A program made the position numbers and the translations under genes. From UBA7672 sp041398245 (GTDB taxonomy: Bacteria; Pseudomonadota; Alphaproteobacteria; Caulobacterales; Hyphomonadaceae): DNA of 64,000 nt. Each line of letters starts with the position of its first letter. The stretch's first letter is position 1. Shown here piece after piece: positions 1 to 8,276 of this stretch. The stretch lies in the NCBI GenBank assembly GCA_041398245.1, contig JAWKVC010000003.1, positions 1 to 64,000 on the forward strand, written 5' to 3'. The notes under the pieces are model-generated. The model worked only from the letters and a program-made list of their open reading frames with translations. It was not told where the DNA came from and searched no databases.

Positions 1-87
1 AGAGCCGTGGCGACGACGTTGAGTGTGTGAGTGAATGGAAGCGAAGCGGCGCCCGATGTGTTGTGAGTTGAGTGTGCGAGACGTCCT

Positions 88-405
88 ATGAAGTTCCCCA
101 GCAATCTGATCCCGCAAAAGGCTGTCGCTGACGATCTGTGCGTGAGCCTGGTGACCCTGTGGCGAGCGCGTCAGAGCAACATCCCCGATTTCCCTGAGCC
201 AATAATCATCCGCAACATGGTGTTCTGGCGGCGCGAAGACGTTCAGCAGCTCGAGGACGCGCTGATGAAGTTTGAAGGACGCGGCAAGTTTGAATCGGAC
301 CGTGTCCGGGCCAAACGCATAGCGGCGATAGAGAAGTCACTCGCCGGCTCAAAGAAATCGGTGCGGCGTCGAAAGAACGACGAGCGGCAACTACACTTAT
401 TCTAG
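88..405 (+). CDS. AlpA/MerR-like helix-turn-helix protein
   Basis: A 105-residue basic protein. Residues about 9-29 (PQKAVADDLCVSLVTLWRAR) read as a winged-helix/helix-turn-helix of the excisionase, AlpA or MerR kind, followed by a wing ending in FWRREDVQQLEDAL. This suggests a small DNA-binding regulator or recombination directionality factor. The C-terminal third is rich in Lys/Arg and ends in QLHLF, which resembles the sliding-clamp binding motif QLxLF. ATG start; no convincing Shine-Dalgarno. It lies 48 bp upstream of a DUF5677-like gene, and both look less GC-biased than the housekeeping genes, which fits accessory DNA. The target is unknown. Confidence 0.7.
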   Translation: MKFPSNLIPQKAVADDLCVSLVTLWRARQSNIPDFPEPIIIRNMVFWRREDVQQLEDALMKFEGRGKFESDRVRAKRIAAIEKSLAGSKKSVRRRKNDERQLHLF

Positions 406-453
406 AAGCCGAAGTAATAGCCTCGACGGTGGGACAAGGTCGGGGAGGTGCGT

Positions 454-1425
454 GTGACGCAGACGTTTGAGGTGAGCAGCCCGGAGAAAGTCATCGCAGA
501 TTTTCGTCAGCTCATTCAATCCAAGCATTCGCGGGTTAAGGGTCTATCTGAAGGCCGATGGCGTTGGGTGCAGATCCGGATGAAGGGGAACGAAGACGCG
601 TTGGATGCGGGCAAATGGGTGTGCCTCGCGCATTTGGGTACGCTGGAAAAGCTAGCGCGGCTCTTTCCGGGAGATGGCCCTTATAGCGAATTCGAAGTCG
701 TCGGTGCGACGCGCAACCTGTTTGAGAATCTGGTTTGGATCAAACTATTCGAGCGCGACGTCCAGTATGGTCTGGTGTTCTACCTCCAGCTGCTGCTCGA
801 CCAGCAGAAGAGCGTGCAGGCGCACATTGCGAGGGCCGAGCAGGAACTTGAGCTCTTTGGCGCGTATGACAAGCAAGAGGCCGATGAGATCGCGGCGCTC
901 AGCGCAGCTCTCAACCGCGGCGAAATCTCGAAAGAGGAGTTCGGACCACGGTTTCAAGCGATAGCAATACGTATGGATCAGATCGTCCGAGACGCATTCG
1001 CTGCTTACGGCCCTGCTGCCAAGTACAATGGCTTTGGGTACCAATGCGAATTGATGAGAACCAAGGTGCTGCCGGGCCTTCGTAGCGACTTGCTGGAGAT
1101 CGAACAGAAGATCGCAGCATTTCACCAAACCAAGTCCCAAGCGCTGACCCCGGAGATGATCCGGATCGCAGACGAGAGGGTCAACTGGTTCACTCTAGCG
1201 GATCGAGTTGGTTTGGGCGCCGAGTATCGGTTTGTCTACTCGTTCGCGAGCAAAATGCTGCACTCGACGCCTTTGAGCACAACTCCCAATGGTGAACTGT
1301 CGCGCTCTGAAGCCACCACGTTGTTGGAATATTCTTACGTCGCGACCAGTCGCATACTTGGATGCATCGAAGGAGTGCCTATCCCCGGTGTTCCAGATAT
1401 GATGTTGATCCGCGTAGATGAGTAG
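454..1425 (+). CDS. DUF5677-like hypothetical protein
   Basis: About 323 residues, predicted cytosolic and helical. The pattern of an N-terminal half with RNLFENLVWIKLF and a late KMLHSTPLS segment matches my memory of the DUF5677 family (E-rich helix plus an H-S/T-x-P signature), whose function is unknown. I chose GTG at 454 because GGGGAGG at 442-448 lies about 6 bp upstream. A GTG at 448 would overlap that ribosome site. No signal peptide or membrane segment. It follows the small HTH gene on the same strand. A second protein of the same general type lies at 59042-59890 on the other strand, so the genome carries at least two. Family assignment is moderate. Confidence 0.6.
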   Translation: MTQTFEVSSPEKVIADFRQLIQSKHSRVKGLSEGRWRWVQIRMKGNEDALDAGKWVCLAHLGTLEKLARLFPGDGPYSEFEVVGATRNLFENLVWIKLFERDVQYGLVFYLQLLLDQQKSVQAHIARAEQELELFGAYDKQEADEIAALSAALNRGEISKEEFGPRFQAIAIRMDQIVRDAFAAYGPAAKYNGFGYQCELMRTKVLPGLRSDLLEIEQKIAAFHQTKSQALTPEMIRIADERVNWFTLADRVGLGAEYRFVYSFASKMLHSTPLSTTPNGELSRSEATTLLEYSYVATSRILGCIEGVPIPGVPDMMLIRVDE

Positions 1426-1640
1426 TCAGTTGCTCGTGCTCAATCGAAACGGCCGAGCATTCTTCCAGGCCCAAGCGGGACAACATTCGTTGTAGGAATG
1501 CGAGCAAAACTTTCTGACGGTGTGCTTGACGGTACCGTGCAATTCAACGCTAGCTGGTCGAGCGAAAGCGAATGATGGCGAGAGATCGATCGATAATCGA
1601 GTGGGAGTAAGGCGGAGCGGCGACCGCGCCGCGCCGCGCG

Positions 1641-2141
1641 TCAGCCTCCCGCAGCCAGAAACGCTTCCAGCTGATCGAACGTTTCTTCAAAGCCGCCCGT
1701 GCTGCCGGATTCCATGGCTGCGTCGAGCGCTTCCTTCGACGGGTAGAGGTCGCGCATGACGATCAGCGTCCTGCCGTCCTTCTCTTCGAAGGTCACGGTG
1801 GTGACCGGCCCGGCCTCGCCGCCCTCCTCATTTGTCCAGACGAGTTGGGAAGGCGGCGTGACTTCGAGATACCAGCCGAAGAACGGCATGGGTTCCGGTG
1901 CGTATTGGGGGTGGCTGATCATCAGCTTGTAGCCGCCACCCGTGCGGGCGTCGATCTCGCAGGAGCGGATGGTCATGCCGTAGGACTTCGGCGTCCACCA
2001 GCGCTTGAAGTGCTCCGGATTGGTCCAGGCCTCGAACACGATGCGCGCCGGGGCGTTGATCGTCCGGGTGACGGTCGTCTCCCGGTCGGACGTCCGCTCC
2101 ATCGTGGTGGCGTTGTTCTCACTCCCGCCGTTTGCGGCCAT
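1641..2141 (-). CDS. SRPBCC (AHSA1-type) domain protein
   Basis: A 166-residue START-like (SRPBCC) protein of the activator-of-Hsp90 homologue type. The core runs from RTINAPARIVFEAWTNPEHF (residues about 26-45) through WW, FFGWYLEVTPPSQLVWT and a C-terminal helix GGFEETFDQLEAFL. Such proteins have a hydrophobic cavity for small ligands; no substrate can be assigned here. Its start lies 23 bp inside the end of the upstream arsR-type gene, so the two are translationally coupled. ArsR-SRPBCC pairs are a common arrangement in which the repressor controls both genes. ATG start. Confidence 0.85.
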   Translation of the reverse strand: MAANGGSENNATTMERTSDRETTVTRTINAPARIVFEAWTNPEHFKRWWTPKSYGMTIRSCEIDARTGGGYKLMISHPQYAPEPMPFFGWYLEVTPPSQLVWTNEEGGEAGPVTTVTFEEKDGRTLIVMRDLYPSKEALDAAMESGSTGGFEETFDQLEAFLAAGG

Positions 2142-2484
2142 CGCTTTTTTCCTTCTGCATCATGTCCTCGACAACCTTGTCCAGCTCGTCGAAGCGCGCC
2201 TCCCAGAGCCGGCGTCGCTTCTCGATCCAGGCCGCCTCGGCGTCCAGCCCGCGCGCGCCGAGCTGGCAGGTCCGCACGCGGCCGATCTTCCGCGTGACGA
2301 CAAGCCCCGCGTGTTCCAGCACGCTGACATGCTTCTTCATGCCCGTGAGGGTCATGTGGAACCTGTCGGCGAGGTCCGTGATCGACGCGTCCCCGCGTTC
2401 GAGCTGCTCCAGCACGCCACGCCGGGTCGCGTCCGAAAGCGCGGCGAACGAGGCGTCAAGACGGGCTGCTGAATACTGAACCAT
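2119..2484 (-). CDS. ArsR-family transcriptional repressor
   Basis: About 121 residues from the ATG at 2484 (MVQYSAARLDASFAALSDAT). The open frame extends further upstream, but that part has no family similarity and would run across the operator. The winged-helix core is typical ArsR: ALSDATRRGVLEQLERGDASITDLADRF, recognition helix MTLTGMKKHVSVLEHAGLV, wing VVTRKIGRVRTCQL. No paired Cys metal site is visible, so this belongs to the non-metal subgroup that accompanies SRPBCC proteins. It precedes and overlaps the SRPBCC gene and is divergent from the VOC gene at 2621. A perfect palindrome covers its start codon, suggesting autorepression. Confidence 0.85.
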   Translation of the reverse strand: MVQYSAARLDASFAALSDATRRGVLEQLERGDASITDLADRFHMTLTGMKKHVSVLEHAGLVVTRKIGRVRTCQLGARGLDAEAAWIEKRRRLWEARFDELDKVVEDMMQKEKSDGRKRRE

Positions 2485-2496
2485 GTAGTTCAGTAT
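2473..2496. promoter_or_regulatory. Palindromic operator at arsR start
   Basis: A perfect inverted repeat: ATACTGAA at 2473-2480, 8 bp spacer, TTCAGTAT at 2489-2496. The arsR start codon (2482-2484 on the minus strand) lies inside the spacer. The size and symmetry fit a dimeric winged-helix repressor, so it is the likely ArsR operator. Because it overlaps the initiation codon, binding could block RNA polymerase on a short-leader or leaderless transcript. Confidence 0.6.
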
Positions 2497-2620
2497 GTGA
2501 CTCGGATGCCGGCGGATTGCAAGGGGTGGCGCGGCGAGGTGCAAAAAAGTATGGCGGCGTGTCGGCCTGCAGGCCCGATGAGCGTTCCTTGAAGCAGAAC
2601 CCCAATGCGAGGATCCGGAC

Positions 2621-3094
2621 ATGAACAAGAACACGATCTGCATCTGGTACGACAAGGACGCCGAGGCCGCGGCCCGCTTCTACGCCGAAACCTTCCCGGA
2701 CAGTCGCGTCAGCGCCGTGCACCGCGCGCCCAGCGACTTTCCATCGGGAAAGAAGGGCGATGTCCTGACCGTCGAGTTCACGGTTGTCGGCATCCCGTGC
2801 ATCGGTCTCAATGGCGGCCCGGTGTTCAAGCAGAGCGAAGCCTTCTCCTTCCAGATCGCAACTGAAGACCAGGCCGAAACCGACCGCTACTGGAACGCGA
2901 TCGTCGGCAATGGCGGGCAGGAAAGCGCATGCGGCTGGTGCAAGGACAGGTGGGGCCTCTCCTGGCAGATAACGCCGCGCACGCTCACCGAAGCCATGGC
3001 CGCGGGTGGCGACGAAGCCCGGCGCGCGTTCGAAGCCATGATGGAGATGAAGAAGATCGACGTGGCGAAGATCGATGCAGCCCGCCGGGGCTAA
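2621..3094 (+). CDS. VOC/PhnB-like protein
   Basis: 157 residues of the vicinal-oxygen-chelate fold, closest to the PhnB/3-demethylubiquinone-methyltransferase-like group: ICIWYDKDAEAAARFYAETF at the N-terminus, GIPCIGLNGGPVFKQSEAFSFQI in the centre, and DRYWNAIVGNGGQESACGWCKDRWGLSWQITP near the C-terminus. Proteins of this group often occur beside ArsR-SRPBCC pairs, as here (divergent, 136 bp apart). Neither enzymatic activity nor a ligand can be inferred. A purine-rich GAGGAT lies about 7 bp before the ATG. The last 30 residues form a charged helix. Confidence 0.8.
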   Translation: MNKNTICIWYDKDAEAAARFYAETFPDSRVSAVHRAPSDFPSGKKGDVLTVEFTVVGIPCIGLNGGPVFKQSEAFSFQIATEDQAETDRYWNAIVGNGGQESACGWCKDRWGLSWQITPRTLTEAMAAGGDEARRAFEAMMEMKKIDVAKIDAARRG

Positions 3095-3170
3095 CCTGTA
3101 GCGCCAGTTGTTCGCTTGCTTGCCAGGCCGGCCTGCGTCGTCGCATACGGACGCTGCAGGAAGGGTCGCC

Positions 3171-3425
3171 ATGGGACAGGGCAAGCACGCTGTGCCTTCG
3201 CAGGAACGCCGCGTGAAGCGGTTGGGCTATCGCTATGGCGTGCTGCTGATCAAATGCGCCAAGCCCTTCGGCAAGGTGAAGGAGCATGGCGGCTACATGC
3301 TGCGCGACGAGGAGACCCGGAAGATCGTCTTCGGCGCCGATGGCTATGAGTATTCAGCCACGCTGGACGAGATAGAGGCCTTCCTCCTCGCCCAGCCGAA
3401 ATACCGCGACGACGACGGGGACTAG
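3171..3425 (+). CDS. Small conserved hypothetical protein
   Basis: 84 residues (MGQGKHAVPSQERRVKRLGY onward). I chose ATG 3171 because AGGAAGGG at about 3158-3165 is well placed; upstream in-frame codons have no ribosome site. The sequence is mixed alpha/beta: RYGVLLIKCAKPFG, then EEFIF-like strands TRKIVFGADGYEYSATLDEIEAFLL. There is no membrane segment or recognisable domain. Its stop overlaps the stop of the convergent lipoprotein gene in a shared CTAG. I do not recognise a function. Confidence 0.6.
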   Translation: MGQGKHAVPSQERRVKRLGYRYGVLLIKCAKPFGKVKEHGGYMLRDEETRKIVFGADGYEYSATLDEIEAFLLAQPKYRDDDGD

Positions 3426-3799
3426 GCCGGATCGGCCGGCGCCTTCGTGAACGCGCCCAGCATGCAGGTGTTGCCCGCGTTCAGCACGGTGATGATCTGC
3501 TCATTTGAGCAGACCTGCGTGCCGCGCACATCCCAGCTGAATCCGCCTTCGAACTTCAGGCCGTTGCAGTCGTGCTTCAGCTTGTTCACCCAGACATCGC
3601 CATTGTCCATCTCGAAGCGGATTTCCTGATCGCTCACGATCTCCTGCCGATGGATCCGGGTTGGATTGATGCAGGTGTTGTTCGCCTGCGATGTCGTCGA
3701 CATGTCTGTTGATGCCGGCGATGCGCAACCCGCGAGGCCTAATCCGATCGCGCCCAATCCGAGAAAAGCCGCAGCAGCAAGTTTCCGATTATGGGTCAT
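3422..3799 (-). CDS. Lipoprotein, DUF6491-like
   Basis: 125 residues from the ATG at 3799 (MTHNRKLAAAAFLGLG). It has a typical lipoprotein signal with the lipobox LAGC near residue 25. The mature part (CINPTRIHRQEIVSDQEIRF, GDVWVNKL, C-G-L-K-F, GFSWDVRGTQVCSNEQIITV) carries conserved Cys residues and resembles the small alphaproteobacterial DUF6491 family of periplasmic proteins. Function unknown. The longer upstream frame is not supported because the signal peptide would then be internal. It converges with the gene ending at 3425. Confidence 0.65.
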   Translation of the reverse strand: MTHNRKLAAAAFLGLGAIGLGLAGCASPASTDMSTTSQANNTCINPTRIHRQEIVSDQEIRFEMDNGDVWVNKLKHDCNGLKFEGGFSWDVRGTQVCSNEQIITVLNAGNTCMLGAFTKAPADPA

Positions 3800-3955
3800 G
3801 GCGTTGCTCCCTTTGTTGCGCAACCTGCGCCTGGGCGCGCTGTTGTGCAACCGGCTTTGCCTGCCCCGACCCGTGCTCGCGGTTGCACATGGACAGTTGC
3901 GGGGCCCCGTGACCGCCCGTAGCTTCCGCGCGGTTATGGAGCGGGAGGAACAGAC

Positions 3956-5398
3956 ATGAAGCGCCTGTCAGCGTTGGCTGTGACATTGGCCTTCATGGGA
4001 GCGCCTCCCGCCTTTTCCGACGAAGCGAAACGGGAGGCCTGCGCCGCTGCGCCGACCCATGCCTGCGTGCTCGATCTTCTCTGGGACGAAATGGTCCGTG
4101 TTCCGCGTGATTATCTGGCTGAAACCAAGCGCGCTTTCATCGACGCAGTGCTTCTGACGGACGACAAGGCGCTCATCGATCTCTACATGCAGCGGACCGA
4201 ATGGCGCAATGCGGATGCCCTCAACAGTTCCCGTATCAGTATAGCCCGCCGCAAGGGCGATAGCGCCACGCTGATCGAGCACGCCGACAAGGCCATCAGG
4301 GGGCTGCGCTACGACTGGTATCAGCTCTACGACATCGCGACGGGTCTCGCGGAATCCGGCGAACTCGAGCGCGCCCGCAAGGTCGCAGACCTGATCCCGC
4401 ATGGCGGCGATGACAGTGTGACGCCGCTCAACCTCTACCAGCGCGCCCAGGACGTCATCGCTTTCAACGACCGCGCGCCGATCACATTCGCGGGCTGGGC
4501 GGACAAGATCGCGGAAGGCGATGGGTGGTGGGGCGAAGAGGATATCACTTGGCTGAAATCCGCCGCTGCGAGGGCAGGCGATCTTTCCAGTTTTCCGCAG
4601 GAGTTGCAGGATCGCTATCGCGCCGACGGATGGAAATACCTCCGCGCCCTGGCCCGCCTCGCGCCCGAGATGACGGTGTCGGGCGAAGCGGGCGCCAACC
4701 TGTTCCGCAGCTACGTTGAAAGCTGGGCCGATCCCCGCAAGGACGAGATCGCCGAACTCATTCTCGCGATTGCCATGCGCGCCGGTCCAGACGCGCGTAC
4801 GGCAATGCTGGCCGCCTTCGATGCACGCCAACCATCGCCTTCCGGTCGCATCGCCCGCATGCGTGTGCTCGCCGACGATCCAGATACACTGCTCTCCACG
4901 TCGGATCGCGGTATGCTCGGCCTTGTCCATGGCCCGTTCGAGCAGGCACAGGCCGCCCGAGCGCTTGGAACCTACTCGCATGCGGAGTTCATCGAGAAGG
5001 CCAGGGCGGGCGAAGGCCTGTTCAACCTGAGCCGTCCGGCCGTTCTGCGCGCCGCGCTCCAGCAGACGGACGACGCGGCGTTTGCGCTGGAGATCGCAAC
5101 GCTGATGGCCGAGCTCGGCGAACCACGGACCAGCGATGGCTACGACTATGCGCGCCATGCGACGGAATGGGCGCTCGATCATTGTCAGGCCGAGCTTTTC
5201 ACGCTCGCGGAGTCGCGTCTGGCGCGCCGCGATTCCCTCGACACGATGATGCGGAGCGCCCGTTTCACGCATGATCCGGTCTCGATCGTCCAGTACATTG
5301 CGTACGACGACCGCATCTCCACCGACGTCGCCTACGCCCTGCGCGGCTATCAGGCGATCATCGAGAACGGTTACTGCCCTGCCAAACAGCCGGGCTAG
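3956..5398 (+). CDS. Secreted helical-repeat protein
   Basis: 480 residues with a cleavable signal peptide (MKRLSALAVTLAFMGAPPAF, predicted cut after FSD/FS). The rest is a long array of amphipathic helices resembling TPR or ARM/SEL1-type solenoid units, for example LYDIATGLAESGELERARKV and EIATLMAELGEPRTSDGYDY. There is no catalytic motif. It is probably a periplasmic scaffold or adaptor. It is transcribed alone, divergent from the lipoprotein gene at 3799. GGGAGGA precedes the ATG by about 5 bp. Confidence 0.7.
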   Translation: MKRLSALAVTLAFMGAPPAFSDEAKREACAAAPTHACVLDLLWDEMVRVPRDYLAETKRAFIDAVLLTDDKALIDLYMQRTEWRNADALNSSRISIARRKGDSATLIEHADKAIRGLRYDWYQLYDIATGLAESGELERARKVADLIPHGGDDSVTPLNLYQRAQDVIAFNDRAPITFAGWADKIAEGDGWWGEEDITWLKSAAARAGDLSSFPQELQDRYRADGWKYLRALARLAPEMTVSGEAGANLFRSYVESWADPRKDEIAELILAIAMRAGPDARTAMLAAFDARQPSPSGRIARMRVLADDPDTLLSTSDRGMLGLVHGPFEQAQAARALGTYSHAEFIEKARAGEGLFNLSRPAVLRAALQQTDDAAFALEIATLMAELGEPRTSDGYDYARHATEWALDHCQAELFTLAESRLARRDSLDTMMRSARFTHDPVSIVQYIAYDDRISTDVAYALRGYQAIIENGYCPAKQPG

Positions 5399-5458
5399 CC
5401 GCAGTGTCGGGCTCGACACCTCTGGCGACGGCGGCGCGAAGCACATAGTCTCTTCGCC

Positions 5459-5812
5459 ATGCCCGGATCAGTGACTCTCTATGGCCTAAAAACCTGCGAC
5501 ACGACGCGCGCTGCGCGGAAATGGCTCGACTCGAAGAGGGTGGCTCACGCCTTCCACGACGTGCGCGAAGACGGCCTGACGAAGGCGCTTGTCGAGACGT
5601 GGGTAAGGCAACTCGGCTGGGAGAAAGTGCTCAACAAATCCAGCACGACCTGGCGCGAGCTGCCCGAAGCCGAGAAGGCGGACATTGACGCAAAGCGCGT
5701 GGTGTCGCTGCTTCTGGCTCATCCGACGCTGGTGAAGCGCCCTGTTCTCGACCGTGACGGTGCTCTGACACTGGGCTTCAAGCCGGCCGGCTATGCCGCT
5801 CTGTTTGGCTAG
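5459..5812 (+). CDS. ArsC/Spx-family reductase (YffB-like)
   Basis: 117 residues of the thioredoxin-fold ArsC/Spx family. The N-terminus VTLYGLKTCDTTRAARKWLD contains the single active-site Cys of the family (YGxxxCDTxRKA pattern). Later come FHDVREDGL, WEKVLNKSSTTWREL and the C-terminal PTLVKRPVLD, which supplies the cis-Pro region. It lacks the extra cysteines of true arsenate reductases and best fits the YffB subgroup, a glutathione-dependent reductase-like protein of uncertain physiological role. Single gene; no operon partner is evident. Confidence 0.85.
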   Translation: MPGSVTLYGLKTCDTTRAARKWLDSKRVAHAFHDVREDGLTKALVETWVRQLGWEKVLNKSSTTWRELPEAEKADIDAKRVVSLLLAHPTLVKRPVLDRDGALTLGFKPAGYAALFG

Positions 5813-5988
5813 TCGCGTCACAAGCGACTCGGGCGTGTGACACAAAAACAGCGTCCGCCGATCGGCATGCGCCCCGTCTGACCCTTGGGCGCGGGCAGGC
5901 TGAATGTGTGCTGAACGTGACAGTGTTTGCGATGTCAAAATCTGCATCTGGATGGGAATTTTCTCGCAGTTTGCTGCGCCTTCAGGCG

Positions 5989-6018
5989 TTGACCATCCCT
6001 GCCCCAAGGATCATAGAT
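5989..6018 (+). promoter_or_regulatory. Possible sigma-70 promoter
   Basis: TTGACC at 5989-5994 (five of six consensus bases) is followed at 18-19 bp by the weak -10 candidates ATAGAT or TAGATT around 6013-6019. This is 26 bp before the lipoprotein gene at 6045. It is the only good -35-like element in the 230-bp gap. The weak -10 keeps confidence low. Confidence 0.3.
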
Positions 6019-6044
6019 TGCGGACCATTATCGGGGGTTAACCA

Positions 6045-6584
6045 ATGAGAACGTCTGCCAAGGCAATCGCAGTTGCGATGGCTGGAACGCTGGCCGTATC
6101 GGCCTGCGAATCCAATGAAGAATTCTGGGGCACGATGGGTGCGCTTGGCGGCGCAGTCGCCGCTGGCATGCTGGTCGGTGATGACAACGGCGCCGTGCTT
6201 GCGGCGGCTGTGCTTGCCGGCGCCGCCGCTGGCGGTTGGCTTGGCGCCAACTTCGGTCGCGGCCTGGACGAAGCCGAGCGCGAGCGCGTTGCTGCTTCGA
6301 CACAGCAGGTCCTGAACCAGGAAATCCCGTCGAACTCGCCGCTGCGTAGCGCCAGCGCCGCCTACTCCTCGCAGGCCGCTGCTGCGGCTCCGACGGTGAG
6401 CTGGCAAAGCCCGACCAACCCGCAGAGCGTGTCCGGCAAGACGACGCTGCTTCAGGTGGCGGCTGATGGCGGCGGCGGCGAATGCCGCACCGTGCGCCAG
6501 CTCGTAGTCGTCAACGGAAGTGAAGAATCGCAGGACACCCAGTTCTGCCGTTCCGGCCCGGGTTCGCAGTGGCAGATGGCCTAA
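6045..6584 (+). CDS. Glycine-zipper outer-membrane lipoprotein
   Basis: 179 residues. Lipoprotein signal with lipobox VSAC (Cys about 20), then a glycine/alanine-rich two-segment membrane zipper (TMGALGGAVAAGMLVGDDNG, AVLAGAAAGGWLGANFGRGL), and a C-terminal domain with ECRTVRQLVVVNGSEE and a terminal GSQWQMA. This architecture matches the 17-kDa surface-antigen (Rickettsia-type) and surface-antigen lipoprotein families, which are probably inserted in the outer membrane. It is followed 35 bp later by a secreted ClpP-fold protein, so the two may be co-transcribed. Confidence 0.8.
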   Translation: MRTSAKAIAVAMAGTLAVSACESNEEFWGTMGALGGAVAAGMLVGDDNGAVLAAAVLAGAAAGGWLGANFGRGLDEAERERVAASTQQVLNQEIPSNSPLRSASAAYSSQAAAAAPTVSWQSPTNPQSVSGKTTLLQVAADGGGGECRTVRQLVVVNGSEESQDTQFCRSGPGSQWQMA

Positions 6585-6619
6585 GGCTGATCGCAGGATA
6601 GAAAGGCAAGGGGGCGACG

Positions 6620-7375
6620 ATGAAATGGCTTGCAGGCGTGATTGTCTCGGGCCTCTTCGCGCTGGCCGCCTTGCCTGCTTCCGCCCAATCAAGCGGTGCG
6701 AATACGCTCGAAACTGGCGGCCTCATCTGCTTCAACAACAACCAGATGGCGCATGAGAGCCCCGCCGAATACCAGCAGCGTATCCGCAACCAGCGGGCGC
6801 TGCCGGGGTGGATTTTCGACGCCATCGACAAGATGCAGAACGCGCCGGACGCGATGACGTTCACATTCCGCCAGGTTGGTGGCGACCGCGTTCTTGTCGC
6901 CAACGGCGGTGTGGATAACAACGCCGCCGCACATCTTGAGGCCGCGCTGCGTCAGTACGGCCCCATTCACGAGGTCTGGTTCAATTCTCCCGGCGGCAGC
7001 AGCTATCAGGGCGTGCTGATGGGTGAAATGATCCGGGCGCACGGAGCCGGGACCCGCGTCCTGCGCGGCGATGGCTGCGCCTCGGCCTGCAGCACAGCCT
7101 TTCTTGGCGGCGTCATGCGTCGCGTCGAGCCCGGCGCTGTCTATGGCATCCACATCTACAGCCGTCCGCTCGATACCTACGGACCGGCTGACCAGGACGA
7201 ACAGAACGCGATGGTCCAGCGCGAGGTCCGCGAGGCGACCCAGCGCTCGTTCTACGTCGGCAAGATGGGAATCGGAAAACTCTGGCTGGACCTGTGGTCG
7301 AACACGAATCCCGGCTGCATGACCTTCATGTCGCAGCGCGAGATGCGCGACTCATTCGTCAACAATATCGACTGA
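6620..7375 (+). CDS. Periplasmic ClpP-fold protein (COG3904-like)
   Basis: 251 residues. Signal peptide MKWLAGVIVSGLFALAALPA with an AxA site, so secreted. The body has the ClpP/crotonase fold of the COG3904 group: ALRQYGPIHEVWFNSPGGSS (strand plus oxyanion glycine loop), the nucleophile elbow GDGCASACSTAFLGG with a likely catalytic Ser before Cys, and YGIHIYSRP with the likely His. Cys residues in CASAC and in GLICFNN could form disulphides. It may be a periplasmic serine protease or an inactive relative. GGGGGCG lies before the ATG. It sits downstream of the glycine-zipper lipoprotein on the same strand. Confidence 0.75.
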   Translation: MKWLAGVIVSGLFALAALPASAQSSGANTLETGGLICFNNNQMAHESPAEYQQRIRNQRALPGWIFDAIDKMQNAPDAMTFTFRQVGGDRVLVANGGVDNNAAAHLEAALRQYGPIHEVWFNSPGGSSYQGVLMGEMIRAHGAGTRVLRGDGCASACSTAFLGGVMRRVEPGAVYGIHIYSRPLDTYGPADQDEQNAMVQREVREATQRSFYVGKMGIGKLWLDLWSNTNPGCMTFMSQREMRDSFVNNID

Positions 7376-7612
7376 CGCTCGCGCTTTAGGTCAGCTTCAG
7401 AAAACCGATAGGTGGGCTGCGCCGGTCATTCCGGATCGCGGCGCTGGACACCGCGATCACTGCTGAAATCCCACTGTCTGAGCCGTTTGGCGATGAAGTT
7501 TTTGCGAATAACCATCGCTTAATGTCGCAGGGGATAGACGAAGCGGCCAAGCCTGACTATGTACCCGGCCACATCAGACACCAACGATTAAGCGTTGATT
7601 CCGAAAGCCTAG

Positions 7613-8086
7613 ATGCAGCCAAAGAACTCGACCTTCTCAGATCGGCAAGCCGCCTCGGTTGCCGCTAAGAAAGCCCTTCTCGAAAAATTTAAGCCGAAGC
7701 CAATGGTGCAGGCCGCTGAGCCGATCAACCATGAGGCCGAGCGGCAGGCACGGATTGAAGCGGTCCGGGCCCAGCGCGAGGAAGAACGCCTCGCCCGTCA
7801 GAAAGCCCGCGAGGAAGCCGAAGCCAAGGCCGAGGCCGAGCGTGTCGCCACCGAAGAGGCCGAGCGTGTCGCTGCGCTCGAAGCCCAGAGCAATGTCGAC
7901 GCCCAGAAGCGTGCCGAACGCAAGGCCCGCAAGAAAGAGATCAAGGAAGCCGCCAAGGCCAAGAAGGAAATGCGCGCGTCCACGAAGCCGGCTGGTCCGC
8001 GCGAGGCCCGCGCGGTGGATCCTTACGAAGAGCACCGCCGGTATATCGAGAGCCTGGAGCGGGGCCGCGAGCGCCGCCGCGCCTGA
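7613..8086 (+). CDS. DUF6481 family charged coiled-coil protein
   Basis: 157 residues. The N-terminus STFSDRQAASVAAKKALLEK is the hallmark of the DUF6481 family of alphaproteobacteria. From about residue 40 the chain is a continuous E/A/K/R helix (coiled coil), ending in a strongly basic tail. No signal or membrane segment. The charge pattern suggests nucleic-acid or ribosome association, but this is inference. A 237-bp upstream gap and a strong hairpin terminator downstream make it a monocistronic unit. The ribosome site before ATG 7613 is weak. Confidence 0.75.
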   Translation: MQPKNSTFSDRQAASVAAKKALLEKFKPKPMVQAAEPINHEAERQARIEAVRAQREEERLARQKAREEAEAKAEAERVATEEAERVAALEAQSNVDAQKRAERKARKKEIKEAAKAKKEMRASTKPAGPREARAVDPYEEHRRYIESLERGRERRRA

Positions 8087-8114
8087 TCAGGCCGCCTCTG
8101 ACCCGAAATCGCAA

Positions 8115-8142
8115 CGGCCTCCGGCGCCCCCGGAGGCCGTTT
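8115..8142 (+). terminator. Intrinsic terminator after DUF6481 gene
   Basis: A perfect 10-bp stem, CGGCCTCCGG at 8115-8124 pairing with 8130-8139, around a 5-base loop and followed by TTT. It begins 29 bp after the stop codon at 8086. Confidence 0.8.
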
Positions 8143-8276
8143 GCTTGTCCGGGCCCGTAAACCCTGCCTGAACGTGGTGTCTCCGCCCCATACCCTCGCG
8201 GCAGCGATTGCACTCGCCCCGCGCCTTTGCTCTTGTCCCGTCCCGGGGGAGCGGAAAGCGGTAACAGGGGACGGCC

